Origin: Microtetraspora niveoalba | Lineage (GTDB): Bacteria > Actinomycetota > Actinomycetes > Streptosporangiales > Streptosporangiaceae | Direction: 5' to 3' | Assembly: GCF_001570405.1 (NCBI RefSeq) | Contig: NZ_BBYM01000002.1 | Location: 155,402 to 219,401 of the forward strand | DNA length: 64,000 bases | Part shown: positions 49,854-60,293 of the stretch, piece after piece | How positions within the stretch are numbered: position 1 is the stretch's first letter | Layout: every line of letters starts with the position of its first letter | Made by a program: the position numbers and the translations under genes | Notes under the pieces: model-generated | The model's database searches: none | What the model was told of the DNA's origin: nothing | The model's input: only the letters and a program-made list of their open reading frames with translations

Positions 49854-50411
49854 ATGACTGGCTCCGCTCGCGCCCGCCTGGCCGCCGGCTCTCTCACCGG
49901 GCTGGCCATCCTGGCCGGCACCCTCGGCGTCACCACCGCCGTCACCTCTCCCGCCCAGGCCGCTCCCGCCGCGAACGCGCGCGCCGCGCAGGCGGTCGTG
50001 CAGACCGGCGTCCTCTCCGCCGACGCGGCCCTGAAGATCGCCGATGCCGCGATGAAGGAGGCCGGCAAGCGGAAGCAGCGCGTCACGGTGGTGATCGTCG
50101 ACCGGTCCGGCGCGACCCGGCTGGTGCTGAAGGGCGACGGCGCTGGCCCGCAGACCGAGGAGTCGGCCAGGCGCAAGGCGTTCACCGCGGTGTCCTTCGG
50201 CAGGACGACCGGCGAGCTGGGCAAGGGCGTGACCGGCGGGGGCCCGACCATCGCCGACATCCCCGGCACGCTCTTCCTCGGCGGCGGCGTTCCCGTCGCC
50301 TCCGGCGGCGCCCCCATCGCGGGCATCGGCGTCGGCGGGGCGCCGAGCGGCGACATCGACGAGGCCATCGCCCAGGCGGGCCTCAAGGCGGTCGCCGGCT
50401 CGCTCGGCTGA
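49854..50411 (+). CDS. hbpS: HbpS-like secreted haem-binding protein (GlcG/HbpS family)
   Basis: A 185-residue protein with a signal peptide (LAAGSLTGLAILAGTLGVTT ... AQAAPA, cleavage near residue 37). The mature part is the HbpS/GlcG fold: SADAALKIADAAMKEAGKRK, VTVVIVDRSGATRLVLKGDG, SARRKAFTAVSF and GGGVPVASGGAPIAGIGVGG. HbpS forms octamers outside the cell, binds haem or iron, and tunes SenS. ATG 49854 has GGAG at good spacing. It is divergent from the senS-senR pair. Confidence 0.85.
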   Translation: MTGSARARLAAGSLTGLAILAGTLGVTTAVTSPAQAAPAANARAAQAVVQTGVLSADAALKIADAAMKEAGKRKQRVTVVIVDRSGATRLVLKGDGAGPQTEESARRKAFTAVSFGRTTGELGKGVTGGGPTIADIPGTLFLGGGVPVASGGAPIAGIGVGGAPSGDIDEAIAQAGLKAVAGSLG

Positions 50412-50429
50412 CAGGCCGGGCATCGCGCG

Positions 50430-51689
50430 CTACCAGGCCCGTTGGACGCCCGGCTCGGGTGCGGGCAGGCCCGCCACCGGGCAGCCGTCGGTCACCAGGA
50501 CCCGGCCGGCCCGCATCACCAGCAGGCGCCGGGGATGCGCGGCCACCGCCTCGGCGACACTCGCCGCCGCGACGGCGACGAGGTCGGCGCGGCTGCCCGG
50601 CTCCAGCCCGTAACGTTCCAGGCCCAAGGCGCCGGCGGCCTCCGTGGTGACGAGCGATGCCGCGACACGCAGCTCGTCGTCGGTCATCAACTCCGAACGC
50701 AGGCCGATGATCGTCGCCCGCTCCAGCATGTCCCCCGTGCCGTACGGCCACCAGGCGTCGCGGATGTTGTCGGAGCCGGCGAAGACGCGGACGCCCGCCT
50801 CGCGCAGCCGCAGCACGGGCGGCATCGATCCGGCGGGCCCGTTGGTGAGGATGGACACCCCCGCCGCGGCGAGCGCCGACGCCGTACGGGCGAGCGTGGC
50901 GTCGGCGACCTCGCCGAGGCAGTAGGCGTGGCTCACCGTCACCCGGCCGTCGAGGCCGAGCGCGGCGGTGCGGGCGGCGATGTCCCGCAGTTGCTCCGCT
51001 CCGATCTCGCCCGGGTCGTGCAGGTGGATGTCGACGCCGGCGCCGTGCCGCTCGGCGAGCCCGAAGACGACGTCGAGCTGCCCGGCCACGTCGCCGTCGA
51101 AGCCGTGCGGGTCGAGGCCGCCGACGAGGTCGGCGCCTTCACGCAGCGCCGCGTCCAGCAGGTCGGGCACACCGGGCGCGGTGACCACCCCGCTTTGCGG
51201 GAACGCGACGATCTGCACGGTCATCAGGTCGCGGACGCGCTCGCGCACGTCGAGCACCGCGTGCAGGTTGTCCAGACCGGCCTCGGGATCGATGTCCACG
51301 TGGGACCGGGTGTGGCCGGTGCCGTGCTCCACCATGCGGTGGACCAGCCGCAGGGCGCGTTCGGTGACCGGGACGGTGAGCCGGCGCCGGGCCCGGAGCT
51401 CCGCGCCGACCCGCTCGCGGATCGTGCCGCCCTCCGCATGCGGCTGCCAGGCGGCTCCGAGGAACGTCTTGTCCAGGTGGGAGTGCCCGTCCACGAACGC
51501 CGGGAGCAGCAGCGCGCCGCCCAGGTCCACGCGGCCGTCCCCGGCGGCGGTCTCGTCAGGCGTCCCGCCGTACGGAGCGCGCTCCTGGACGGACGCGACG
51601 AGACCGTCGCGGAGGAAGACGTCGGCCCGCCTGCCGTCCGGCAGCGTGACGTCGGCCAGCACCGAAGGGTGGGAACGGCTGCTCTGCAT
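50430..51689 (-). CDS. Cytosine-deaminase-like metal-dependent amidohydrolase, copy 1
   Basis: A 419-residue TIM-barrel amidohydrolase of the CodA/AtzC-like branch. Metal ligands are in DGHSHLDKTFLG (HxH), VDIHLHDPGE and VTVSHAYCLGE, with the catalytic Asp in FAGSDNIRDAWWPYGTGDM. It probably removes an amino group from a cyclic N-compound. It is about as long as and clearly related to the gene at 57847. A TGGTATACCA palindrome lies 68 bases upstream; the other gene has the same site. Confidence 0.85.
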   Translation of the reverse strand: MQSSRSHPSVLADVTLPDGRRADVFLRDGLVASVQERAPYGGTPDETAAGDGRVDLGGALLLPAFVDGHSHLDKTFLGAAWQPHAEGGTIRERVGAELRARRRLTVPVTERALRLVHRMVEHGTGHTRSHVDIDPEAGLDNLHAVLDVRERVRDLMTVQIVAFPQSGVVTAPGVPDLLDAALREGADLVGGLDPHGFDGDVAGQLDVVFGLAERHGAGVDIHLHDPGEIGAEQLRDIAARTAALGLDGRVTVSHAYCLGEVADATLARTASALAAAGVSILTNGPAGSMPPVLRLREAGVRVFAGSDNIRDAWWPYGTGDMLERATIIGLRSELMTDDELRVAASLVTTEAAGALGLERYGLEPGSRADLVAVAAASVAEAVAAHPRRLLVMRAGRVLVTDGCPVAGLPAPEPGVQRAW

Positions 51690-51756
51690 ACGGGCTCTCC
51701 GAGGGCGTGAGGATGGGTGGTCCGGGCGCGCGGGGCGGGAACGCCTGCGCACTTAC

Positions 51757-51766
51757 TGGTATACCA
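51757..51766. promoter_or_regulatory. TGGTATACCA operator, site 1
   Basis: A perfect 10-bp palindrome within ACTTACTGGTATACCAAAG upstream of amidohydrolase copy 1. The same TACTGGTATACC text occurs inverted at 59099-59110. GntR-type repressors often bind such GTATAC cores. Confidence 0.6.
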
Positions 51767-51993
51767 AAGACGCGCCATGCTGTCCCCGCCGAGAGCCGGT
51801 GAGCAGGAGCCCGGGCCTGCCTGACTGATCGCCCCTGTCGTTTCGGCGATCCGGGGATGGTGGGGAGCATCACCCTCGCGTCGAGCACCCTGACCTGGAA
51901 ACGCAGGTCGTATCCGCCCCAGAGCGCCGCTGTCGGCGTTGGACAGCGAGGTCGCACGGGAAACGGTGCAGCGGACGGCCGGGAAAGCACGAA

Positions 51994-52019
51994 CCCCCAC
52001 CCTCGAATGAGGGTGGGGG
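51994..52019 (-). terminator. Strong hairpin downstream of argG
   Basis: CCCCCACCCTC and GAGGGTGGGGG pair perfectly over 11 bp around a GAAT loop, about 75 bases beyond the argG stop. Only a weak T-run follows on the minus strand (GTTCGTGCTTT). It probably ends the ureAB-ureC-aguA-argG transcript. Confidence 0.75.
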
Positions 52020-52092
52020 CGTTTCGGGTTCGGCCTTGGAGGCCGGACCCGTCAGCGGACGGGTCAGGCGGCCCCGACCCCGTCGTGGCCGA

Positions 52093-53607
<1,515 letters not shown>

Positions 53608-54603
53608 TCAGAGCGCGGGCTGCTGCTGGGTGATGCAGTGGATGCCGCCGCCGAGCGCGAAGATGTCGCGGGCGTCGACCGACTGGATCGCGCGGCCGGG
53701 GAAGAGCCGGGCGAAGAGGTCGGCGGTCTCGGCGTCGCGGGGGTCGTCGAAGGAGCAGAGCAGCGCCAGGCCGTTGGCGAGGTAATGGTTGATGTAGGAG
53801 TAGTCGACCAGCTCGCCGTTCGCCTCCTGGACGGTGGGGGCGGGCAGTTCGACGACCTCCAGCGGGCGGCCTCTGGCGTCGGTCGCGGCGCGCAGGATCG
53901 CGAGGTTCTCCCGGGTGACCTCGTGATCGGGGTGCGCCGGGTCGGGCTGCACGTGGCAGAGCACCAGGCCGGGCCGGACGAACGAGGCCAGCAGATCGAC
54001 GTGGCCGTTCGTGCCGTAGCCGCCGTAGTCGGCGGTCAGGCCCCGGGGCAGCCAGACGACCTTCTCCACACCCAGCAGGGCGCGCAGCTCGGCCTCGGCG
54101 TCGGCCTTCGTCCAGCCGGGGTTGCGGCGCGGGTCGAGCTGGACGGTCTCGGTGACGATGACCGTGCCCTCGCCGTCGACGTGGATGCCGCCCCCCTCGC
54201 CGACCATCGCGGTGCGGTGGCCGGGCACGCCCGCCCGGTCGAGGACGGACGCGGCGACCAGATCGTCCTTCTCGTGCGGTCCCCAGCCCCAGCCGTTGAA
54301 GGTCCAGTCGACCCCCCTGAGCCGGCCCCCGTCGAACACGAAGGTGGGGCCGCTGTCGCGCATCCAGCAGTCGTCGAGCGGCTGCTCGGCGATCTCCACG
54401 CGCGGGTCGAGCCATTTGGCCGCGGACTCCCGCTCCGACGGGTCGACCAGCATCGTGACCGGCTCGTACCTCACGATCGTGTTGGCCACGGACGACCACG
54501 CCCGATAGGACTCCTCCGCTCGGTCCAGGGCGTAGCCGACCGGCCACGACATCCACGTGCGACAGTGCGGGTGCCACTCCGGCGGCATGAACAAGGGGAT
54601 CAC
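53608..54603 (-). CDS. aguA: Agmatine deiminase / peptidyl-arginine-deiminase-family enzyme
   Basis: A 331-residue guanidino-group hydrolase (PF04371). It has CRTWMSWPVGY, the substrate Asp in DDCWMRDSGPTFVFDGG, the His in GYGTNGHVDLLASFV and the nucleophile Cys in GGGIHCITQQQPAL at the C-terminus. It would convert agmatine to N-carbamoylputrescine and ammonia. It begins 3 bases after ureC ends, so it belongs to the urease operon. AguB is not present; other guanidino substrates are possible. Confidence 0.87.
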   Translation of the reverse strand: MIPLFMPPEWHPHCRTWMSWPVGYALDRAEESYRAWSSVANTIVRYEPVTMLVDPSERESAAKWLDPRVEIAEQPLDDCWMRDSGPTFVFDGGRLRGVDWTFNGWGWGPHEKDDLVAASVLDRAGVPGHRTAMVGEGGGIHVDGEGTVIVTETVQLDPRRNPGWTKADAEAELRALLGVEKVVWLPRGLTADYGGYGTNGHVDLLASFVRPGLVLCHVQPDPAHPDHEVTRENLAILRAATDARGRPLEVVELPAPTVQEANGELVDYSYINHYLANGLALLCSFDDPRDAETADLFARLFPGRAIQSVDARDIFALGGGIHCITQQQPAL

Positions 54604-54606
54604 TCC

Positions 54607-56253
54607 TCAGAGGAAGTAGAGGCGGTTCAGGGAGACCGAGTCCGCGGCCCCGGACTCGACCGGCTCGCCGTCCAGCGAGACCCGGCCCCGCGGATCGACG
54701 TCCACACGGCCCAGACGCGCGTTGCGCACCATCGAGGCAGGACCGATACCCCGAGTGCCACGCACACCGACCCGGCGCCTGCGGGTCGGCAAACGATCAC
54801 CGGACGCCGCCGCCTGCGCCACGAAAGCGACCGACAGATCAGCGGCGGTCGCGCCGTGCGCGCCGAACTGCGGGCCGAGCACCAGCGGCTCGCAGACGTC
54901 CGTGGAGGCGTTGGGGTCCCCGGTCACGCCGTACGCGGGGAAGCCCGCCTTCAGCACAAGCTGCGGCTTCGCGCCGAAGTAGGCCGGCTGCCACAACACG
55001 ATGTCGGCGAGCTTGCCCACCTCCAGCGAGCCGACCTCATGCGACAGGCCGTGCGCGATCGCGGGGTTGACCGTCAACTTGGCCAGGTAGCGCAGCACAC
55101 GCTCGTTGTCGTGCCGGTCGGGGGCGCCGCGCTCGGCCTTCATCTTGCCCGCCATGGCGAACGTGCGCCGGACGGTCTCCCCCGCCCGGCCCATGCCCTG
55201 CGCGTCGGAGGAGGTGATCCCGATGACACCGAGGTCGTGCAGGACGTCCTCGGCGCCCATGGTCCCCGCCCTGATCCGGTCCCTGGCCAACGCGGCGTCA
55301 CCGGGCAGGTCGAGCTTGAGGTCGTGCACCGAGACGATCATCCCGTGGTGCTCGGCGAGAGCGTCACGGCCGAACGGCAGCGTCGGGTTGGTCGAGGAGC
55401 CGATCACGTTCGCCACCCCCGCCAGCTTGAGCACGTTGGGCACGTGCCCGCCGCCGCAGCCCTCGATGTGGAAGGCGTGGATCGTCCTGCCCGACAACAC
55501 CGCGAGGGTGTCCTCCACCGACAGGCACTCGTTCAGCCCGTCGGTGTGCAACGCCACCTGCACGTCGTACTCCTCGGCGACGGTCAAGGCGGTGTCCAGG
55601 GCGCGGGTGTGCGCGCCCATGTCCTCGTGCACCTTGAAACCCGACGCGCCCCCCTCCACCAGCGCCTCCACCAGCGGCGCCGGATGGGAGGACGAGCCAC
55701 GCGCGAGGAAACCGATATTGACCGGCCAGGCGTCGAAGGCGTTGAACGCGTGCCGCAACGCCCACGGCGAGTTCACCCCCACACCCCACACCGGGCCGAA
55801 CTCCTGACCGATGATCGTCGTCACCCCGGAGGCCAGCGACGCCTCCATGATCCGCGGCGAGAGCAGATGCACGTGGGTGTCGATCGCCCCGGCCGTCGCG
55901 ATCAGACCCTCCCCGGACACGATCGTGGTGCCCGTGCCCACCACCACGTCCACACCGTCCAGCGTGTCCGGGTTCCCGGCCCGGCCGATCGCATGGATGC
56001 GCCCCTCCCGCACCCCGATCGACGCACTACGCACGCCCAGGATCGGATCCAGGATCAGCACATTACTGATCACCAGATCGCAGGTGTCACGGACGGAGGC
56101 GGCCTTCAGGTGCAGCCCGTCCCTGGCCGTCTTGCCGAACCCGGCCAGGAACTCCTCGCCCCGCTTCTGCGAGTCGTGCTCGACCTCGACGACCAGACCG
56201 GAGTCACCCAGCCGGACCCGGTCACCCTGCCGGTAGCCGTACAGACTCATCAC
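54607..56253 (-). CDS. ureC: Divergent urease alpha subunit (UreC) with altered flap
   Basis: A 548-residue protein (E. coli-type relatives have about 567). All nickel ligands are present: H127 and H129 (DTHVHLL), carbamylated K207 with H209 (GFKVHEDMG), H236 (ALHTDGLNE), H262, H270 (GCGGGHVPN) and D350 (TSSDAQGMGR). The active-site flap, MVCHHLD in Klebsiella, reads IVSVHDL here, so the flap Cys is Val309, His310 is kept and the next His is Asp. It hydrolyses urea to ammonia and carbamate, or a related substrate. It overlaps ureAB by four bases. No ureDEFG accessory genes are in the window. Confidence 0.85.
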   Translation of the reverse strand: MMSLYGYRQGDRVRLGDSGLVVEVEHDSQKRGEEFLAGFGKTARDGLHLKAASVRDTCDLVISNVLILDPILGVRSASIGVREGRIHAIGRAGNPDTLDGVDVVVGTGTTIVSGEGLIATAGAIDTHVHLLSPRIMEASLASGVTTIIGQEFGPVWGVGVNSPWALRHAFNAFDAWPVNIGFLARGSSSHPAPLVEALVEGGASGFKVHEDMGAHTRALDTALTVAEEYDVQVALHTDGLNECLSVEDTLAVLSGRTIHAFHIEGCGGGHVPNVLKLAGVANVIGSSTNPTLPFGRDALAEHHGMIVSVHDLKLDLPGDAALARDRIRAGTMGAEDVLHDLGVIGITSSDAQGMGRAGETVRRTFAMAGKMKAERGAPDRHDNERVLRYLAKLTVNPAIAHGLSHEVGSLEVGKLADIVLWQPAYFGAKPQLVLKAGFPAYGVTGDPNASTDVCEPLVLGPQFGAHGATAADLSVAFVAQAAASGDRLPTRRRRVGVRGTRGIGPASMVRNARLGRVDVDPRGRVSLDGEPVESGAADSVSLNRLYFL

Positions 56254-56936
56254 GCCCCCAGATATCCGCAGGCCCGCGCCCGCTCCATCGCCGACTCGAA
56301 CGCGCCGGGCGCGTCCAGCGGCCCGTCCACCAGCCCCGCGAAGCCGATCGCCACCCGCGCCCCGCCGATGGCGACCAGCGACACCCTGCGCCGGGCGCCG
56401 GGATCGAACCGGACCGTCGACCCGGCCGGCACGGCCAGACGCCGGCCGTAGGCGGCGGCGCGGTCGAACCGCAGCAGCGGGTTGACCTCGAAGAAGTGGA
56501 AGTGCGAGGTCACGCTGATCGGCACCGTCGCGGTGTTGACGACCTCGATCTCGACGCTCTCCACCGGCCCCTCCTCACCGGGCGCGGGTTCGGCGGACAG
56601 GACCGCGCCCGGGGCGTCCGCGCCGAGCGAGCCGCCGCCGAACGGGTCGGTGACCACCGCGAGCCGGGTGCCGTCGTCGAAGACGGCCTCCACCTGGATC
56701 TCGGTCACGACGTCCGGCACGCCGGGCAGCACGTCGTGCGGGCCCAGCAGGCTCCGGCCCGCTTCGATCGCGTCGGCCAGCCGCGCGCCGTCGCGGGCCG
56801 CCTCGCAGACGGCGTCCGCGATCAGCGCGGTCGCCTCGGGCACGTTGAGCCGCAGGCCCCTGGCCCGCCGGGTGCGGGCCAGCTCGGCCGCGGTGAACAG
56901 CAGCAGCCGATCCCGCTCTGTGGGGGTGAGTCTCAC
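56250..56936 (-). CDS. ureAB: Fused urease gamma-beta subunit
   Basis: A 228-residue fusion. Residues 1-100 are gamma (LTPTERDRLLLFTAAELART, LNVPEATALIADAVCEAARD, GVPDVVTEIQVEAVFDDGTR). Residues 130-228 are beta (VEIEVVNTATVPISVTSHFH, FFEVNPLLRFDRAAAYGRRL, VAIGFAGLVDGPLD). GTG 56936 follows GGAGGA. The linker at about 100-130 is acidic and Pro-rich. Its stop overlaps ureC (ATGA). Gamma-beta fusion is known in some bacteria, for example Helicobacter. Confidence 0.92.
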   Translation of the reverse strand: MRLTPTERDRLLLFTAAELARTRRARGLRLNVPEATALIADAVCEAARDGARLADAIEAGRSLLGPHDVLPGVPDVVTEIQVEAVFDDGTRLAVVTDPFGGGSLGADAPGAVLSAEPAPGEEGPVESVEIEVVNTATVPISVTSHFHFFEVNPLLRFDRAAAYGRRLAVPAGSTVRFDPGARRRVSLVAIGGARVAIGFAGLVDGPLDAPGAFESAMERARACGYLGA

Positions 56937-57081
56937 GTCTTCCTCCGGATCAGGCGAGCAGGGCGGCGCGACCATCGGGACGCCGAACGGGGCCGGTCGC
57001 GGCCGGGCCCTTCCCCGATCGCGCCGGCCGGCGGCCTCGCCTGCCCGCCCGGCCAAGGACACGATGGGAATTTGAATGCTA

Positions 57082-57116
57082 CTCAAGTTTTGAGCGCAGA
57101 TCTAGATTTGAGCAGA
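57082..57116. promoter_or_regulatory. TTGA/TCAA inverted repeats in the ureAB-tetR gap
   Basis: CTCAA-GTT-TTGAG (57082-57094) and GATTT-GAGCAG-AAATC (57105-57120) lie between the divergent ureAB and TetR genes, inside an AT-rich patch 57068-57124. Further TTGA and TCAA elements are interspersed. They are candidate binding sites for the adjacent TetR protein. Confidence 0.45.
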
Positions 57117-57125
57117 AATCAAGCC

Positions 57126-57734
57126 ATGAAGCACTACGGTTGTGGCATGCCACCGGAGTCGAAGATCGCTCTTGAACGGCCCGACATGCGCGCACATGTG
57201 CTCAAGGCCGCGCTGCTGGCGATCGAGGAGGTCGGATTCACCCGTCTGCGGATCAGGGACATCGCCGATCGGGCCGGGATGAGCACCGGCCACGTGCTCT
57301 ACTACTTCGGCAGCCGCGACCGGATCCTCGTCTCCACGCTGCTGATGAGCGAGGCCGACCTCGACGAGCGCCGCCGCGTCGAGCTGGCCGGGCTGGACGA
57401 CCACGCGGCGCTGGAGCGCCTGGTCGAGCTCTATCTGCCCAAGAGCGCGCAGGACGTGCGCTGGCGGTTGTGGGCACAGGTCGTCGCCCGGCCGCCCGAC
57501 GACGAGGAGACGCTGCTCCGGCTCGACGGCTTCTTCCGTTCCTGGGCGGCCGCGCTCGCGACCGTCGTGCGGCGGCTGGCGGGCCTCGGCGCGGAGGCGG
57601 CCGAGGACTTCGCGGTCAGGCACTGCCGCCTCATGGACGGCCTGAGCAACGACGTCCTGCTCGGCATGCCGGGTCATGACGCGACCTGGGCGAAGGAGGC
57701 CGTGCTCGCGTCCATGCGCCGCGAGCTTCCGTGA
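57126..57734 (+). CDS. TetR-family regulator divergent from the urease operon
   Basis: A 202-residue regulator with a BetI-like helix-turn-helix (about 33-60): FTRLRIRDIADRAGMSTGHV then LYYFGSRDRIL. The C-terminal helical domain contains the acidic QDVRWRLWAQV, LLRLDGFFRSW and CRLMDGLSNDVLLGM. ATG 57126 is used; ATG 57147 (MPPESKIALERPD) is an alternative. Gene order suggests control of ureAB-ureC-aguA, through the AT-rich inverted repeats that abut its start. Confidence 0.87.
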   Translation: MKHYGCGMPPESKIALERPDMRAHVLKAALLAIEEVGFTRLRIRDIADRAGMSTGHVLYYFGSRDRILVSTLLMSEADLDERRRVELAGLDDHAALERLVELYLPKSAQDVRWRLWAQVVARPPDDEETLLRLDGFFRSWAAALATVVRRLAGLGAEAAEDFAVRHCRLMDGLSNDVLLGMPGHDATWAKEAVLASMRRELP

Positions 57735-57846
57735 CACCTCGCCTCCGGCCCCCGCGGCTCGTCCTGGGGCGGCGCACTTTGTGAATCGCGATCCCCAGGT
57801 GCGGCTCCGTGACCCGCTCTTCTCGATTCCCGACCGGTGCGCGATC

Positions 57847-59073
57847 TCAGACGAGACGGCCGTCGCGTGCCACGACCCGCCCCGCCCGCACCACCACGTC
57901 GCGGCGCGGCAGATCGATCACGATCTGCGGCAGGCACTCGCCCTCCACCAGCATGAAGTCGGCGGGCGACCCCGGCCGCAGATCCGCCTTCGGCAGCCCG
58001 AGCAGCTCGGCGCCGCCGTCGGCCGCCAGCCGGAAGGCCGCCTCCAGCTCCTCGTCGAGGCGCAGGTCGAGGGCCCAGCCCAGCAGCCAGGCACGGTGCA
58101 GCATGTCCGCGTCGCCGTACGGGCTCCAGTTGTCGCGCACGCCGTCGGAGCCGAGGCCGACCCGTACGCCGCGCTCGGCCAGACGCCGGAAGGGCAGCAC
58201 GGTGCTCGCCGACAGCGCCACCGTGGTGAGCGCGATGTCCGCCGAGGCCAGCAGATCCGCCGTCGCGTCCAGCTCCGGTCCGGACAGGGCGGCGACCGCG
58301 AAGGCGTGGCTCACCGTGACCTTCCCCCGCAGGCCGAGAGCCTCGGTCCGTGCGGCGATCTCGCGCAACGGGCCGAGCCCCCGCTCCCCCACGTCGTGCA
58401 GATGGATGTCGAGCGCCAGCCCGTGCCGCTCGGCGATCCCGAAGACGACGTCCAGTTGCCGCTTCCCCGCGGAGTCGCCGTCGCCCCGTAGGCGGTCGAA
58501 GCCCGCGGGGTCGATCCCGCCCACCGCGTCGACCAGCCCGCCCGCGGCCGCCTCCTCGAGCAGTTCGGCGGTGCCGGGCGTCCGCACCACTCCGTGCTGC
58601 GGGAACGCCACCAGTTGCACGTCGAGGACGCCCCGCAGCTTCTCGCGAGCCGCGGCCACGCCTTCGACGCCCTCCAGCCCGTACGCGGGCGCCACGTCGG
58701 CGTGGGCGCGCATCGCACGCGTACCTTGGGCGGCCGCGTGCGCCATCAGCCGCAGCGCGCGCTCGGCGAGCGGAGTGGGCAGGGCGCGGTGCAGTTCCAC
58801 ATCCCCCGCCACGTACCCGCGGATGCCGTGGGCGGGCCGGCGGCTGTGCCAGGGCTCGCCCCAGGCCGTCTTGTCGGGATGGATGTGCGCGTCGACCAGG
58901 GTGGGCAGGGCCAGCCGCCCCTCCCCCTCGACGTACTCGACCGAGGCGCCGGCCGGGATCGTGTCCACCAGCACGCCGTCCACGGCGACCAGATCGACGA
59001 CGGGGCCGCCGAACGGGCGCACGTCACGGAAGACGGTGGCGCGGGCCTCGGAATCGGCAGTGGGGTTCGTCAC
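57847..59073 (-). CDS. Cytosine-deaminase-like metal-dependent amidohydrolase, copy 2
   Basis: A 408-residue paralogue of the gene at 50430. The HxH pair is in VDAHIHPDKTAWGEPW, further ligands in LDIHLHDVGE and VTVSHAFAVA, and the Asp in GLGSDGVRDNWSPYGDADML. The strand VQLVAFPQHGVVRTPGT mirrors VQIVAFPQSGVVTAPGV of copy 1. GTG 59073 is chosen since GAGAGGAG lies 6 bases upstream; a longer frame would bury the GGTATACC operator. The substrate is probably a cyclic amidine or pyrimidine-like compound. Confidence 0.86.
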   Translation of the reverse strand: MTNPTADSEARATVFRDVRPFGGPVVDLVAVDGVLVDTIPAGASVEYVEGEGRLALPTLVDAHIHPDKTAWGEPWHSRRPAHGIRGYVAGDVELHRALPTPLAERALRLMAHAAAQGTRAMRAHADVAPAYGLEGVEGVAAAREKLRGVLDVQLVAFPQHGVVRTPGTAELLEEAAAGGLVDAVGGIDPAGFDRLRGDGDSAGKRQLDVVFGIAERHGLALDIHLHDVGERGLGPLREIAARTEALGLRGKVTVSHAFAVAALSGPELDATADLLASADIALTTVALSASTVLPFRRLAERGVRVGLGSDGVRDNWSPYGDADMLHRAWLLGWALDLRLDEELEAAFRLAADGGAELLGLPKADLRPGSPADFMLVEGECLPQIVIDLPRRDVVVRAGRVVARDGRLV

Positions 59074-59098
59074 CGCGGTCTCCTCTCGAAACGCTTGC

Positions 59099-59106
59099 GG
59101 TATACC
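59099..59106. promoter_or_regulatory. GGTATACC operator, site 2
   Basis: GGTATACCAGTA here is the exact inverse of TACTGGTATACC at 51754-51765. It is 26 bases upstream of the GTG of amidohydrolase copy 2. Confidence 0.6.
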
Positions 59107-59264
59107 AGTATCCCGCACGTTCGACACCTGTTCGGAGACCGGTGTCGATCCTCAGGAACTGGTCGACGCCGATCTTCACCTCGTACACGTCACGGTACGG
59201 GCTTCCTCCGCCACCGGATATGGGCCACGGAAGGACAGTGGGGCGTCGGCCTTCGGCCGCCGGC

Positions 59265-60170
59265 TCAGGCGGGGGTGTAGCCGCGGGCGCGAACGTGGTC
59301 GGCCAGGGCGACACCGAAGGCGCGGGCGGCGGCGCTCCGGTAGGCGCTTTCCCGCCGCAGCAGGGTGACGGTACGGGCGGGCAGGGCGGGCGCGAGCGGG
59401 ACCGGACTCAGGCCCGGGTGGTCGTGGGTGACGGCGTCGGGGAGAACGGTGGCGACGGACCCGCGCTGGACGATCTCGATGACGGCCTGGATGGAGTTGG
59501 CCTCCACCACGATGCGCGGACTGACACGCTGTCGCCTGAAGTAGGCGTCGATGTGCTCTCGCGTGGCGAACTCGCCGCTGAGGAGCGCGAGCCGGCGCTC
59601 GGCGAGATCCCGGGCGGGCATCGGCCCGGACCGCTCGCCGCCTGAGTGGTGGACGCCGACCACGAGGCTGAGCGTCTCGGTGAACAGCGCCGTGCCGCTG
59701 ATGCCGGGCAGGTGGTCGCCGTGGAACGCGATCCCGAGGTCGAGCTCGTCGGCGAGCAGCCCCGACTCGATGCGGTCCTGCGTCATCTCCTTGACGTCCA
59801 GGGTGATGCCGGGGTGGCGGGCGTGCATCTCGGCGATCAGCGGCCCGACGAGATAGGCGCTGAACGTCGGGGTCACCGCCAGCCGCAGGCTGCCGCGCGA
59901 GAGGTCCGCCACATCGAGGACCGCGCGTTCGGCGGCGCCCAGGTCCCGCAGGGCACGCCGGGCGTAGTGGACGTAAGCCTCGCCCGCGTCGGTGAGCCGT
60001 ACGCTGCGGCCGCTGCGGTCCAGCAGTTGCGCGCCCACCGCGCGCTCAAGCTGCTTGATCTGCTGCGAGAGGGTGGGCTGGGAGATCCGCAATTCCTCGG
60101 CGGCGCGGGTGAAATTGCCGTGCTCGGCGACGGCGATCAGATAGCGCAGATGACGGAGCTCCGGGGCCAT
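59265..60170 (-). CDS. cynR: LysR-family regulator of cyanate genes (CynR-like)
   Basis: The 301-residue protein starts MAPELRHLRYLIAVAEHGNF, with the helix-turn-helix FTRAAEELRISQPTLSQQIK. Its effector domain includes TPTFSAYLVGPLIAEMH and LDLGIAFHG, the CynR-like pattern. It is divergent from cynT-cynS with a T-N11-A motif between. In E. coli CynR senses cyanate and activates cynTSX. ATG 60170 is preferred, because the extra 7 codons to 60191 would overlap the binding site. Confidence 0.85.
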   Translation of the reverse strand: MAPELRHLRYLIAVAEHGNFTRAAEELRISQPTLSQQIKQLERAVGAQLLDRSGRSVRLTDAGEAYVHYARRALRDLGAAERAVLDVADLSRGSLRLAVTPTFSAYLVGPLIAEMHARHPGITLDVKEMTQDRIESGLLADELDLGIAFHGDHLPGISGTALFTETLSLVVGVHHSGGERSGPMPARDLAERRLALLSGEFATREHIDAYFRRQRVSPRIVVEANSIQAVIEIVQRGSVATVLPDAVTHDHPGLSPVPLAPALPARTVTLLRRESAYRSAAARAFGVALADHVRARGYTPA

Positions 60171-60178
60171 TCTCCCAA

Positions 60179-60197
60179 CTATAGGCCACATCTATAG
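60179..60197. promoter_or_regulatory. LysR-type T-N11-A box
   Basis: CTATAGGCCACATCTATAG contains ATAG-N7-CTAT, i.e. a T-N11-A dyad. It lies 9 bases upstream of the cynR start and about 97 bases upstream of the cynT start, the usual place for a LysR recognition site. Confidence 0.75.
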
Positions 60198-60293
60198 AAG
60201 CGATGGCTACTTCGTCTTGGACACTATGGCCGCACGTCATGCATGGTGGATGACGTCAGCCCACGAGGCCGGCCCCAACCGAAGGGAGTGACC

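Larger units (their letters stand above)
51690..52092. other. Intergenic region between argG and the amidohydrolase promoter
   Basis: About 400 bases. It holds the amidohydrolase operator at 51757 and the terminator at 51994. Open frames between them (for example minus 51800-51960, YDLRFQVRVLDARVMLP) have no ribosome site or family likeness. Nothing else is seen. Confidence 0.5.
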
